NCBI GenBank assembly: GCA_937868095.1
Contig: CALMLO010000038.1
Coordinates: forward strand, 1-64,000
Direction of reading: 5' to 3'
Length of the DNA stretch: 64,000 nt
From: an uncultured Phycisphaerales bacterium
GTDB taxonomy: Bacteria > Planctomycetota > Phycisphaerae > Sedimentisphaerales > Anaerohalosphaeraceae
In this document: piece by piece, positions 34,441 to 42,743 of the stretch
How the letters are laid out: each line of letters begins with the position of its first letter
Position numbering within the stretch: the stretch's first letter is position 1
Translations under genes and position numbers: made by a program
The notes under the pieces: model-generated
What the model was told of the DNA's origin: nothing
Databases searched by the model: none
Seen by the model: only the letters and a program-made list of their open reading frames with translations

Positions 34441-36780
34441 ATGAACTCGGTTTTTCTGTCTGCCCTTGCCTTTCTTTTGTTCCTCTTCGGTCCTCTGGCT
34501 TTTATCCTGGTTCTGATTGCCTTTCACAAAATCCATTGCCTCCAGCAGCAGTTTCAATACAGGGGGCTGCCCCCTCAGGAACAGCCCCTGCCTTCTTCTT
34601 TCCGCCCTTCTGCAGCACCGAAATATCCGCCGATGGAGCCGGCCGCCAAGGAAATCCCGATGCCTTTTCCGTCAGCAAAGCCGGTTTCATCCCCCCTGCC
34701 TCCTATCAGCCGTACAGAAAAATCCGGGCTTAAAGCGGAAACCTTTCTGCCCTGGCAGGAACCGCTCGAAGAGCGAATCGGTACCCGATGGATTCTCATT
34801 GCCGGCATTATCACTATCCTGTTCGGGGTCAGCTTCTTTTTAAAATACGCCTATGACCATAACTGGCTGGCTCCCTGGCTGCGGGTAGGGCTGATTGCCG
34901 CCGGAGCGGCAGTATCGCTGATTGTCGGCGAGTTAACCCGCCGACAGGGATATGAGACAGCCGCCAAAGGCACAACGGCCCTTGGATTTGCGCTCTTCTA
35001 TGCCGCCATTTTTGCGGCCTTCCGCCTTTATGGTTTAATCGGAACCGCTCCGGCCTATGCGCTGGCCGTAATCATTACCGCTGCCGCGATGACCTATGCC
35101 GTCATTCTTGATGAAGTTCTGATTGCATTCCTGTCACTTTTCGGCGGCTATCTGACTCCGATTCTGCTTTCCACCGGACAAAACCTGCCCAATCCGCTCT
35201 TTTCCTATGTGCTCATTCTCGGCCTGGGTGCCATGGGCTGTGCATTTCTGCGGAATTGGCGGGCTGTTTCTATTGCCGCATTCATCGGAACTTATCTGCT
35301 CTACACGGCCTGGTTTGAAAAGTTTTACGTGCCGGCGGCTGTGCTTCATGGAACCCTGCACCCTCACTTGTTTACTGCTATCGGCTGGCTGAGCGTATTC
35401 TTCCTGCTGTACCTGCTGATGCCGCTGACCAACGGTCTGCTTCGGAAAACCCTCACTCACCCGGAAGAGGTGTGGATCACATCTGTCAACGGCCTGATTG
35501 GTGTCTATTTTCTCGCCCGGATTCTTCATCCGTCTTTCCGAACAGCAATGGCGTGCGGCTGTGCAGCCATCAGCGGCATTTATTTCATTCTGATGCTTCT
35601 GGTCCGCCTGCGATGCCCGCAGGACCAGCCGGTACAAAGGTCGCTGCTTCTTCTGTCGCTGGCCTTTCTGACAGCGGCCTTCCCTTTCTATTTCCAGATG
35701 CGGGCACTCACAGCAGCATGGGCCATTGAAGGAACTGTTTTGGCCGGCGCCGGAATCTTCTATCGAAGCCGCTGGACGCAAGCAGTCGGCCTGGCTGCCT
35801 CCGCCCTCAGCATCGTCCTGCTCTTTCACCAACTGCCTATGCACACAGGCACTTTTCGCCTGGCCTTCAATCCGGACTTCGGCATCTGGATTTTTGTCTG
35901 CATGGCTCTTCTGGGCCAGCATTTGCTGTACCGATTAAGCCCTCAGCAGTCATCGCCTGCCCAACCCCTTATCAGCAGTATTCTGTACTGCGTTCTCCTG
36001 ACGGTTTTCTACCTTGGTTTGCTGCTGGAATGGCATGCTCATTGCCGCTGGAATCTGGCCGAAGACCCCAACGGCGGTCCTTTGTTTGTCCAGGCAATCA
36101 TCCTTCTGACCGCCCTGCTGATGATTCTGCTTCTGCTGCGTCCGCTTTGTCCAAACAGCTCTCTATGCAGGCTGTATGCGTTCCTCATTTCCTCCGCCGG
36201 AACTATCTATACCGCCGCAAGCATGGGGCACCTGTACAATCAGGCATTCCGAATCTTTTTCAACAGCGGCTTCGGAATCTGCTGTCTGTTTACCGCGGCC
36301 TTGTTCGCCGGTGCAGCCCTCCTTAAAGCACACAATCGGCATTCCCTCGAAACAGAACTCCCGGCCGCTCTTTATGCCGTCGCAGGCGTGATTCTCTTCT
36401 GGCTGCTTCTGAGCAAACAAATTTACTTATACTGGGACTTCCAAAATCGCTTCGCAGGCCCTGTGCCCCACTGGAAACTGAAAGCAAGCATGTATATATC
36501 CCTTCTCTGGGCAATTTATGGGGCGGTTCTGCTGGGCATCGGCTTCTGGAAGAAATGGGCCGTGCTTCGCTACCTGGCGCTGGCATTATTGGGTCTGCTG
36601 CTGGCCAAAATCTTTATCTGGGACTTAAGCACCCTCAAAATCGAATATCGCATCGCCGTCTATCTGGGTTCCGGAGCGGTCTTTATAGCCATTTCCTATC
36701 TGTATCAGTTCGCCAAGAAAAAAAACTTTTTCCGAATGTTTGAAACAGAGGCACCTTTGACTTCAGAGCATACAAAATGA
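34441..36780 (+). CDS. DUF2339 polytopic membrane protein
   Basis: A 779-residue protein with a first TM helix, a Pro-rich cytoplasmic linker (~45-110), then about 20 hydrophobic segments. DUF2339 hallmark: EERIGTRWILIAGIITILFGVSFFLKYAYD followed by RRQGYETAAKGTTALGFALFYAAIFAAFRLYGL (given as separate motifs around 115-150 and 165-200). Function is unknown in the literature I know; members are large envelope proteins. ATG 34441 has AAGGAG eight bases upstream and follows the fusion gene by 11 bases, so it belongs to the same transcript. It might provide a membrane platform or transport route for the lipid products. Confidence 0.85.
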   Translation: MNSVFLSALAFLLFLFGPLAFILVLIAFHKIHCLQQQFQYRGLPPQEQPLPSSFRPSAAPKYPPMEPAAKEIPMPFPSAKPVSSPLPPISRTEKSGLKAETFLPWQEPLEERIGTRWILIAGIITILFGVSFFLKYAYDHNWLAPWLRVGLIAAGAAVSLIVGELTRRQGYETAAKGTTALGFALFYAAIFAAFRLYGLIGTAPAYALAVIITAAAMTYAVILDEVLIAFLSLFGGYLTPILLSTGQNLPNPLFSYVLILGLGAMGCAFLRNWRAVSIAAFIGTYLLYTAWFEKFYVPAAVLHGTLHPHLFTAIGWLSVFFLLYLLMPLTNGLLRKTLTHPEEVWITSVNGLIGVYFLARILHPSFRTAMACGCAAISGIYFILMLLVRLRCPQDQPVQRSLLLLSLAFLTAAFPFYFQMRALTAAWAIEGTVLAGAGIFYRSRWTQAVGLAASALSIVLLFHQLPMHTGTFRLAFNPDFGIWIFVCMALLGQHLLYRLSPQQSSPAQPLISSILYCVLLTVFYLGLLLEWHAHCRWNLAEDPNGGPLFVQAIILLTALLMILLLLRPLCPNSSLCRLYAFLISSAGTIYTAASMGHLYNQAFRIFFNSGFGICCLFTAALFAGAALLKAHNRHSLETELPAALYAVAGVILFWLLLSKQIYLYWDFQNRFAGPVPHWKLKASMYISLLWAIYGAVLLGIGFWKKWAVLRYLALALLGLLLAKIFIWDLSTLKIEYRIAVYLGSGAVFIAISYLYQFAKKKNFFRMFETEAPLTSEHTK

Positions 36781-36817
36781 AAAAACAGGGGTAAGCCCTC
36801 AAACCCAATCCAAAAAC

Positions 36818-37672
36818 TCAGCTCATAAATCCATTTGCGGAGTCGGGTTTGCCGTCGTCGCTGTCATAGATCATCTCGTCCGCCATCTCTTCACGGATCT
36901 GGATTCGCTCAATCGATTCTGCCCGCTTGGTATGGCTGTCCACGGAAACAAGAATCGCGCTGAGCCGCACATCGCCAGCGGCCAGTTCAAAGGGATAAGG
37001 CATTTGGGTTCGAAACGCCCGAATCACACACTCGCTTTTACGGCCCAGCACTGAGTCGTGAGCACCGGTCATCCCAATATCCGTAATATAGGCCGTTCCT
37101 TGCGGCAAAATCCGCTCATCCGCCGTCACCACATGGGTATGAGTGCCGAATACACAGCTCACCTTGCCGTCCAGATAATATCCCATCGCCGCCTTCTCGC
37201 TGGTGGCTTCTGCGTGCATCTCCACAAAAATTATCTCGGCCTGCTGCTGAAGACGAGGCAGCAGGGAGTCAATTTTGGCATAGGGACAGTCCGCCGGCTT
37301 CATAAAAATCCGTCCAATCAGCGCGGCAATTCCTATCCGCACTCCTTTGGAGGTCTGATAGACGGCAAAATCTTTTCCCGCCGCCGCCGGCGACAGATTG
37401 GCTGGACGGACAATATTGCCCCCGCTTTCCAGAATCGGCACAATTTCTTTTTTCCGATAGCAGTGATCACCCAGCGTAATCAGATGGACTCCATACCGCC
37501 CGAGTTTTTCATAAATCTGAGGGGTTAGACCTGAGCCGCCCGCGGCATTCTCTGCATTGGCAATAACCGCATCAATCTGATGCTGACGAACCAGAACAGG
37601 CAGCTGAGAGGACAAAATACGCCGACCGGGACGACCCACAATATCGCCGATACAAAGAACCCTGATCTTCAC
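36818..37672 (-). CDS. TIGR00282/YmdB-type metallophosphoesterase
   Basis: A 284-residue protein; GTG 37672 is preferred because AAGGAAGGGA lies upstream and the family starts with a VKIRVLCIGDIVGRPGR strand. Metal sites: GDIVG (D), NAENAAGG (E, N), TLGDHCY, EMHAEATSEK, and GTHTHVVTAD. The GNH motif of the family reads GDH here. YmdB-type enzymes hydrolyse cyclic nucleotides (2',3'-cAMP) in Bacillus. It is directly downstream of rny on the same strand, the same neighbour pair as in Firmicutes. Confidence 0.9.
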   Translation of the reverse strand: MKIRVLCIGDIVGRPGRRILSSQLPVLVRQHQIDAVIANAENAAGGSGLTPQIYEKLGRYGVHLITLGDHCYRKKEIVPILESGGNIVRPANLSPAAAGKDFAVYQTSKGVRIGIAALIGRIFMKPADCPYAKIDSLLPRLQQQAEIIFVEMHAEATSEKAAMGYYLDGKVSCVFGTHTHVVTADERILPQGTAYITDIGMTGAHDSVLGRKSECVIRAFRTQMPYPFELAAGDVRLSAILVSVDSHTKRAESIERIQIREEMADEMIYDSDDGKPDSANGFMS

Positions 37673-37729
37673 AGCACATTCCCTTCCTTTAAGCCGCTTC
37701 CGCAAAGGCGGTTTTGTTGTCCGCCCTGC

Positions 37730-39310
37730 TCAGCGGGCATACTCAATGCACCGCACTTCCCGCAGCAGCGTTACTTTGATTTCGCCGGGATACGTCATCT
37801 CTTCTTCGATTTTCTTGGCAATATCCCGGGCGGTCTTCAGCGCCGCCTCATCGCTCACCTGATTGGCATCGACAATCACCCGAACTTCACGGCCGGCCTG
37901 AATCGCATAACAACCTTCCACGCCTTCAAAGCTGCGTGCAATTTCTTCGAGTTTTTCCAGCCGTTTGATATAGCGCTCCAGGGTCTCCCGGCGTGCCCCC
38001 GGGCGAGAGGCACTGATGGCATCCGCCGCTGCAATCAGCGGAGTATAAGGATTGTCCGCCGGCACATCGCCATGATGGGCCTCGACAGCATTGAGGACAA
38101 TGGAGGATTCCTTAAACCGCCGCAGGTAGTTGGCCCCAATGGCCGGATGGCCGCCTTCAATCTCGCGGTCCATCGCCTTGCCGATGTCATGCAAAAGCCC
38201 CGCACGTTTAGCCAGCGAACCATCCAGACCCAGCTCGTCTGCCATCACCTGTGCCAGAAAGGCCACTTCGACACTATGGCGAAGCACATTCTGGCCATAG
38301 CTGGTTCGGTAATGGAGGGCGCCGAGCATTCCAATAATTTTATTATTCAGACCCCTTACATCCACTTCTTCGGCGGCCTCCTTGCCGAGCTGAATCACAC
38401 GCTGATGCACATCCTTCTTGGTCTGGGCCACAATTTCTTCGATTCGGGTGGGGTGAATCCGTCCATCCTGAATCAGCCGTTCCATGCTCAGACGGGCCAC
38501 TTCGCGGCGAATAGGATTAAAACCGCTGACCACAATTACCCCTGGGGTATCATCCACAATTACATCTACACCAGTGGCTTTCTCAAAAGCCCGGATATTT
38601 CGACCTTCCCGTCCAATAATCCGACCTTTCATCTCATCATTCGGAATATCCACCATCGACACGCTTACCTCGCAGGTCTGCTCGGCTGCGTATCGCTGAA
38701 TGGCCAGATTGATAATCTCTTTGGCTTTTTCTTCGGCCTGCTCTTCCGCCTGAGCCACTTTCCGTCCAATCAGCTCGCTCATCTCTTTTTCACACTCCTC
38801 TTCGAGCTGCTCGAGCAGGAGTGCCTTCGCCTCTTCTACACCGATGCCAGCGATTTTGAGCAACTGATTTTTCCTCTGAACAATCAGGGCAGACAGTTCT
38901 CGATTTTTGGTATCCACTGTCTCGATTTTCCGCTGCAACTCCTGCTCCAGATTTTTCAGTTGTTCATCCCGCTTTTCGATCTGCTCCTGCTGGCGCTCGA
39001 GCGTATCTTTTATTTTTTCCAGCTGAAGTTCCTGTTTCTGGATTTGAGCTTCTTTGGCTGCAACTTCATTGGAAAACTCCTCTTTTTTTCGGATAATTTC
39101 GCTTGCAGCATCCAGGCGGGCTTCTTTGATGATGGTTTCGGCTTCCCGTTTGGCGGTTTCAAGCCGAATTTGAATATCCTTTTGGGCTTCTTTGAGCCGG
39201 ATTTTGGCGATGGTCAATCCAATGGCCAAAGAGATTCCAAGACCAATTGCTCCCCCAATCAAAATGCCGATCACCCAAGAGGCAGCATTGATGTTCATTA
39301 ACAATTCCAT
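37730..39310 (-). CDS. rny: Ribonuclease Y
   Basis: A 526-residue membrane-anchored endoribonuclease that starts mRNA decay. An N-terminal TM helix (~10-32; [20 protein letters not shown]) is followed by a long coiled coil (~40-195, many EAE/KKEE/QLEK heptads), a KH RNA-binding domain ([15 protein letters not shown]) and an HD domain ([18 protein letters not shown]) that binds the catalytic metals. The C-terminus CIEYAR matches the family. ATG 39310 precedes a second ATG at 39298; the first has AAAGG upstream. It is preceded by an unusually long leader with a promoter near 39800. Length is normal (~520). Confidence 0.96.
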   Translation of the reverse strand: MELLMNINAASWVIGILIGGAIGLGISLAIGLTIAKIRLKEAQKDIQIRLETAKREAETIIKEARLDAASEIIRKKEEFSNEVAAKEAQIQKQELQLEKIKDTLERQQEQIEKRDEQLKNLEQELQRKIETVDTKNRELSALIVQRKNQLLKIAGIGVEEAKALLLEQLEEECEKEMSELIGRKVAQAEEQAEEKAKEIINLAIQRYAAEQTCEVSVSMVDIPNDEMKGRIIGREGRNIRAFEKATGVDVIVDDTPGVIVVSGFNPIRREVARLSMERLIQDGRIHPTRIEEIVAQTKKDVHQRVIQLGKEAAEEVDVRGLNNKIIGMLGALHYRTSYGQNVLRHSVEVAFLAQVMADELGLDGSLAKRAGLLHDIGKAMDREIEGGHPAIGANYLRRFKESSIVLNAVEAHHGDVPADNPYTPLIAAADAISASRPGARRETLERYIKRLEKLEEIARSFEGVEGCYAIQAGREVRVIVDANQVSDEAALKTARDIAKKIEEEMTYPGEIKVTLLREVRCIEYAR

Positions 39311-39772
39311 AGTTCTTGCCTTTCAAGGTTACCAATTTATCTTCTATTTTGGCGCACTCTCAAAGCGGCACCTTGAAAAGGGAGAACTTCAGAAGGTACA
39401 AAATAGGAAAGCAGTGGATATTAAACAGCCAAAAAGTTCGTCAGACAATCCCTCTTTCTCCGCTTAGAACAACCCAAGCGGTTAAAGTCAGTCCAAACAA
39501 TCTTTTTTCTGTCCAGATTCTCATCGTTGGCCGGCATCCTGCCTGCCTTGTTCCTTTTCGTTTTGTCTATCCACAAATTCCAAATTCGTCCCATTCACCG
39601 CTTCAGCCGGATTTTGGACTTGGCGAACCTAAAATTGCGTGGCGCCTTTCGCCCTACCAGCGGATGACGGTGTTCATGAAGCTCTACAAACCTCTCATCA
39701 AGCTGCCAATTTCGACTGTGCCTATCTTTATTCAGGCATATTTTAGGTACTTCACTGCAAAAACTCTCTTCC
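39311..39772 (-). other. Long leader (or ncRNA) region upstream of rny
   Basis: About 460 bases between the predicted start point near 39772 and the rny start. I see no convincing ORF, no tRNA and no match to RNase P, tmRNA or 6S signatures that I could verify. It may be a 5' UTR used for RNase Y feedback control, or an independent small RNA. Confidence 0.4.
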
Positions 39773-39778
39773 ACTTAA

Positions 39779-39808
39779 ATCATAGTCTATATCGTTCTTG
39801 TCGGTCAA
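39779..39808 (-). promoter_or_regulatory. Promoter directed toward rny
   Basis: Minus strand: TTGACC (39808-39803), 18-base spacer, TATGAT (39784-39779). Confidence 0.55.
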
Positions 39809-39909
39809 GGAAAAACCTTCTCTTTAACCGGTAAAAGTTTAGTCCCTCGTCTTTTATAAACTGATACGAGAAAACTTGGGGCAGGGTCAAAAAACGATTT
39901 CACTTTTAA

Positions 39910-39931
39910 CGATAAAAAAACGGATTTATCG
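39910..39931. promoter_or_regulatory. Inverted repeat upstream of the HTH/pseudo-receiver gene
   Basis: CGATAAA (39910-39916) and TTTATCG (39925-39931), perfect 7-bp arms with an 8-base spacer, in the AT-rich stretch 39830-40000. Could be an operator for the gene at 40106. No other gene-like content in 39832-40105. Confidence 0.35.
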
Positions 39932-40105
39932 GACCTGTCATTTTTTACATTACCCAAAAAGCCGTTGAAATGGAAAAAAATCAGGTTTTTAAGAGAAGAA
40001 CGTTAAACCGCTGCTCCTTTCGTCCGATGTACCAATGACTGGAAACCGCTGTCCAGCCGTATCTGAATATTTACGGCCTTCGGGCTGACAACAGGATCAC
40101 AAACG

Positions 40106-40681
40106 ATGAAGAAAAAAGATGTCCTGACTACAGGGGAAGTAGCCAAATTGTGTAATGTCGCCCCGCGCACTGTCACGAAATGGTTTGATTCCGGCCAGTT
40201 AAAGGGATACCGGATACCTGGGTCTCGCGACCGCCGCATTCCGACCAGCGAGCTGATTCGCTTTATGAAAGCCAATAATATGCCCACTGACGCCCTTGAA
40301 AAAGGGCAAATGAGGGTCTTGATTATCGACTCCTGCCCGGAAAAAAGCCGGCAATTTGCCGAAGCACTCCAAATGAAGGGGAGTTTCGAGGTCTGCTGTG
40401 CCCATAATAGTTTTGATGCCGGCCTGCTTGCCGAAAAATTCAAACCGCAAGTCATCTTAATTAATCTGATGTCTAATGCCGTGAATGCTCAGCAGTTGTG
40501 CACTTATGTCACCCAGCACCAGGACCTTCAATATACCAAACTGATTGCCATCGCATCAGGGCTGAATGAAAACGAGGTTGCCGCCCTCCGGAAAAAAGGA
40601 TTTGATGCCGTCCTCACCGACCCAACGGATGTTGAGCGGGCTGTCAAACTCATTCAGGACTGCTGCTCCGTGGTCTATTGA
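40106..40681 (+). CDS. MerR/excisionase-type HTH fused to a degenerate response-regulator receiver
   Basis: A 191-residue protein. Residues ~6-55 are an HTH_17/BldC-like DNA-binding domain (LTTGEVAKLCNVAPRTVTKWFDSGQLKGYRIPGSRDRRI split as helix-turn-helix plus wing). Residues ~68-188 have receiver-domain layout: RVLIIDSCPEK, KPQVILINLMS, YTKLIAIASG, FDAVLTDPTD. The phosphoacceptor Asp is Asn (ILIN), the acidic pair is reduced to one Asp, and the Lys is Asp (TDP for KP). So it cannot be phosphorylated in the normal way. ATG 40106 has AGGA upstream. It stands alone between rny and bioB (divergent from one, convergent with the other). Confidence 0.8.
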   Translation: MKKKDVLTTGEVAKLCNVAPRTVTKWFDSGQLKGYRIPGSRDRRIPTSELIRFMKANNMPTDALEKGQMRVLIIDSCPEKSRQFAEALQMKGSFEVCCAHNSFDAGLLAEKFKPQVILINLMSNAVNAQQLCTYVTQHQDLQYTKLIAIASGLNENEVAALRKKGFDAVLTDPTDVERAVKLIQDCCSVVY

Positions 40682-40726
40682 AAGCAGCCGAACAAACCAA
40701 ATCCTGTCGTCAGATTCAGGACCAGT

Positions 40727-41707
40727 TCAGTCCGCAATTCTTAACCCCAAGTCGGCGAGCGTCTGCTTATCCTCCGGCACGGAACGACCTGTCGTGGCTA
40801 GATAATTTCCGCTGATAATACTGGAGCAGCCGGCTCGAAAAATCCAGCTTTGCATATCCCGGAGATTGAAAACCCGGCCGCCGGCAACCTTCAAATCCGC
40901 CTCAGGCAGCAAAAAACGATAGAGGGCAATAATCCGGAGAATTTCCTTAGGCGGCAGAGGAGGACTGCTTCCCAGCGGGGTGCCTGGAATCGGATGGAGA
41001 AAATTCATCGGCACCGTATCCACCCCCAGCGTCCGCAGTTCCAAGGCCAACTCCACCCGGTCTTCGTCCGTTTCGCCCAGCCCGAATATTCCCCCGCCGC
41101 ACACCTTCAGCCCGGCTTTCAAGGCGGCCTGAATTGTCTTCACACGCTCCTGATAATGATGAGTTTTGACAATGTTCGGGAAATACCGACGTGAAGTTTC
41201 GAGATTGTGATTGTAGCGTACTACTCCCGCAGAGGCCAGCTGCCGCATCTGGGCTTCCTCCAAAATTCCCAGTGCGGCACAGACTGGAATGCCTATGCTC
41301 CGGCGAATTTGCTCAACAAGCCCCAGCAAATGCTCGAACTCTGCGGGCGCAGGGGAACGGCCGCTGTAAACAATCCCGAAAGAAGAGACTCCGCTGGACC
41401 TGGCTTCCGCAGCGGCCGACAAAATCTTCTCATCGCTCAAGAGGCGAGGGGTTTTATCTACGGATGTATTATAGTAAAGCGACTGGGCACAAAAAGCACA
41501 GTCTTGACCGCACCCTCCCAGCCGGCCGGGGACGATTGAACACAATCGCACACTGTCGCCAAAGAAATGACGCCGAATCCGGTCAGCCCAGTACAGCATA
41601 TCTTCAAAGTCTTCCTTAGCCGCTGCCGCCAGAGCCAGTCCCTGCCGGCGGCTCAGCCGAGTACCCGACAGAACACTATCCGCGCACGATTCAATCACCT
41701 GATTCAT
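40727..41707 (-). CDS. bioB: Biotin synthase
   Basis: A 326-residue radical SAM enzyme converting dethiobiotin to biotin. The [4Fe4S] motif is CGQDCAFCAQS (CxxxCxxC); the family block YNHNLETSRRYFPNI, CGGGIFGLGET, PMNFLHPIPGTPL and a C-terminal AGCSSIISGNYLATTGR are all present. Its start overlaps the upstream HYExAFE gene by 17 bases, so the two are co-transcribed. No other bio gene is in the window. Confidence 0.95.
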   Translation of the reverse strand: MNQVIESCADSVLSGTRLSRRQGLALAAAAKEDFEDMLYWADRIRRHFFGDSVRLCSIVPGRLGGCGQDCAFCAQSLYYNTSVDKTPRLLSDEKILSAAAEARSSGVSSFGIVYSGRSPAPAEFEHLLGLVEQIRRSIGIPVCAALGILEEAQMRQLASAGVVRYNHNLETSRRYFPNIVKTHHYQERVKTIQAALKAGLKVCGGGIFGLGETDEDRVELALELRTLGVDTVPMNFLHPIPGTPLGSSPPLPPKEILRIIALYRFLLPEADLKVAGGRVFNLRDMQSWIFRAGCSSIISGNYLATTGRSVPEDKQTLADLGLRIAD

Positions 41708-42257
41708 TCCAAACTCTCTCCAAATATTCTTCGAGAGGCACGGCCCATCGTCGGAAGTCTTCCGCCGACAACGTCATTGTACCCCACTTCGGACTTCGAC
41801 GCTTGCAGCACCGGCGATACAAATCCGCTTCAACAGCAAAAAAGACATACTTCCTGCCGTCCAGCCAAAAAACTTCCAGACCATCGCTATCGACATCCGC
41901 CTGTTTCAGACGAAAAACAAATACAAAAACAGCCCTGCAGGGCGAATAGTGTCTGGCAAACATTTTCTGCCATTGCTCCAACGCCTGCAAATCCAGCGAT
42001 GTTGTCCAGCCGTCGAGCCCCCGTCGTCCGGCCAGGGAAAATCCGCCGAAGGTGCGGCCTTTCACCTCCGCCAAAATCGCCTGGGCACGATCCAGCCCAA
42101 GCAAATAATCAAATCGCTTCAACGGCGATTCCGAATGACAGCGCTGCCCCTGCCGAATCGGACGATATGCTATCCTTCGTTCGGACAGCCACGCCTCAAA
42201 AGCCGCCTCATAGGCGTTCGGGCCTTCCGGCTGAAGTTTTGCCCCGTTCATACTCAT
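41691..42257 (-). CDS. HYExAFE-family protein, PD-(D/E)XK nuclease-like
   Basis: A 188-residue protein; ATG 42257 follows AGAGGGA. The name-giving motif near the N-terminus reads AYEAAFEAWL. A nuclease-like core is suggested by FDYLLGLDRAQAILAEVKGR (D...E-x-K). I know this family from planctomycete annotations as uncharacterised; a nuclease role is inference from the motif. It is upstream of and overlaps bioB, which does not explain its job. Confidence 0.7.
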   Translation of the reverse strand: MSMNGAKLQPEGPNAYEAAFEAWLSERRIAYRPIRQGQRCHSESPLKRFDYLLGLDRAQAILAEVKGRTFGGFSLAGRRGLDGWTTSLDLQALEQWQKMFARHYSPCRAVFVFVFRLKQADVDSDGLEVFWLDGRKYVFFAVEADLYRRCCKRRSPKWGTMTLSAEDFRRWAVPLEEYLERVWNESGD

Positions 42258-42303
42258 TATCCCTCTGCGAGCCAAACATACTCCATCTGCCGGAAAAATA
42301 CAA

Positions 42304-42334
42304 TTGACAAACAAACCTCTTTTTTCGATATAAT
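42304..42334 (+). promoter_or_regulatory. Promoter of the DMT-family gene
   Basis: TTGACA (42304-42309) and TATAAT (42329-42334), both perfect, but with a 19-base spacer. GATATA at 42327-42332 would give 17. Confidence 0.55.
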
Positions 42335-42382
42335 TCGTTCACTTCTAAGACAAAGAAAAACTCTAAAATCAGGGACCCTGCT

Positions 42383-42712
42383 ATGAAAACCATTTTACTG
42401 CTGACTATCTCCAATATCTTTATGACCTTTGCATGGTACGGCCATCTGAAATTCAAAGACAAACCGATGTTTCTTGTGATTCTTTGCAGCTGGCTGATTG
42501 CGTTTCTGGAGTACTGTTTTCAGGTGCCGGCCAACCGAATCGGGCATGGGACCTTCACCGCCGCCCAGCTGAAAACCATTCAGGAAGTTATTACATTGGT
42601 AGTGTTTTGCGTCTTTTCCGTCCTGTATCTGAAAGAGCCGCTCAAATGGAACTATCTGATAGGGTTCGGTCTGATTATCGCTGCGGTTTTTTTCGTATTC
42701 AAAAAATGGTAG
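42383..42712 (+). CDS. DMT-family small membrane protein (DUF486)
   Basis: A 109-residue protein with four TM helices. It matches the DUF486 pattern: ISNIFMTFAWYGHLKF, then FQVPANRIGHGTFTAAQLKTIQEVITL and FSVLYLKEPLKWNYLIGFGLI. The family resembles half of a DMT transporter and probably dimerises; substrate unknown. It has a strong own promoter and a terminator directly after the stop. Confidence 0.88.
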   Translation: MKTILLLTISNIFMTFAWYGHLKFKDKPMFLVILCSWLIAFLEYCFQVPANRIGHGTFTAAQLKTIQEVITLVVFCVFSVLYLKEPLKWNYLIGFGLIIAAVFFVFKKW

Positions 42713-42719
42713 CGGCCCG

Positions 42720-42743
42720 GCCGTGAGCAAAACTGCTCACGGC
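42720..42743. terminator. Bidirectional hairpin terminator overlapping the hisS stop
   Basis: GCCGTGAGCA (42720-42729) and TGCTCACGGC (42734-42743), a perfect 10-bp stem with AAAC loop, then TTT on the plus side. It serves the DMT gene, and its right arm includes the stop codon of hisS. Confidence 0.65.

Noticed and set aside
39316-39834. 172-codon ORF in the rny leader
   Set aside because: No RBS, no family pattern, Ser/Leu/Arg-rich composition; lies antisense to the predicted rny leader.
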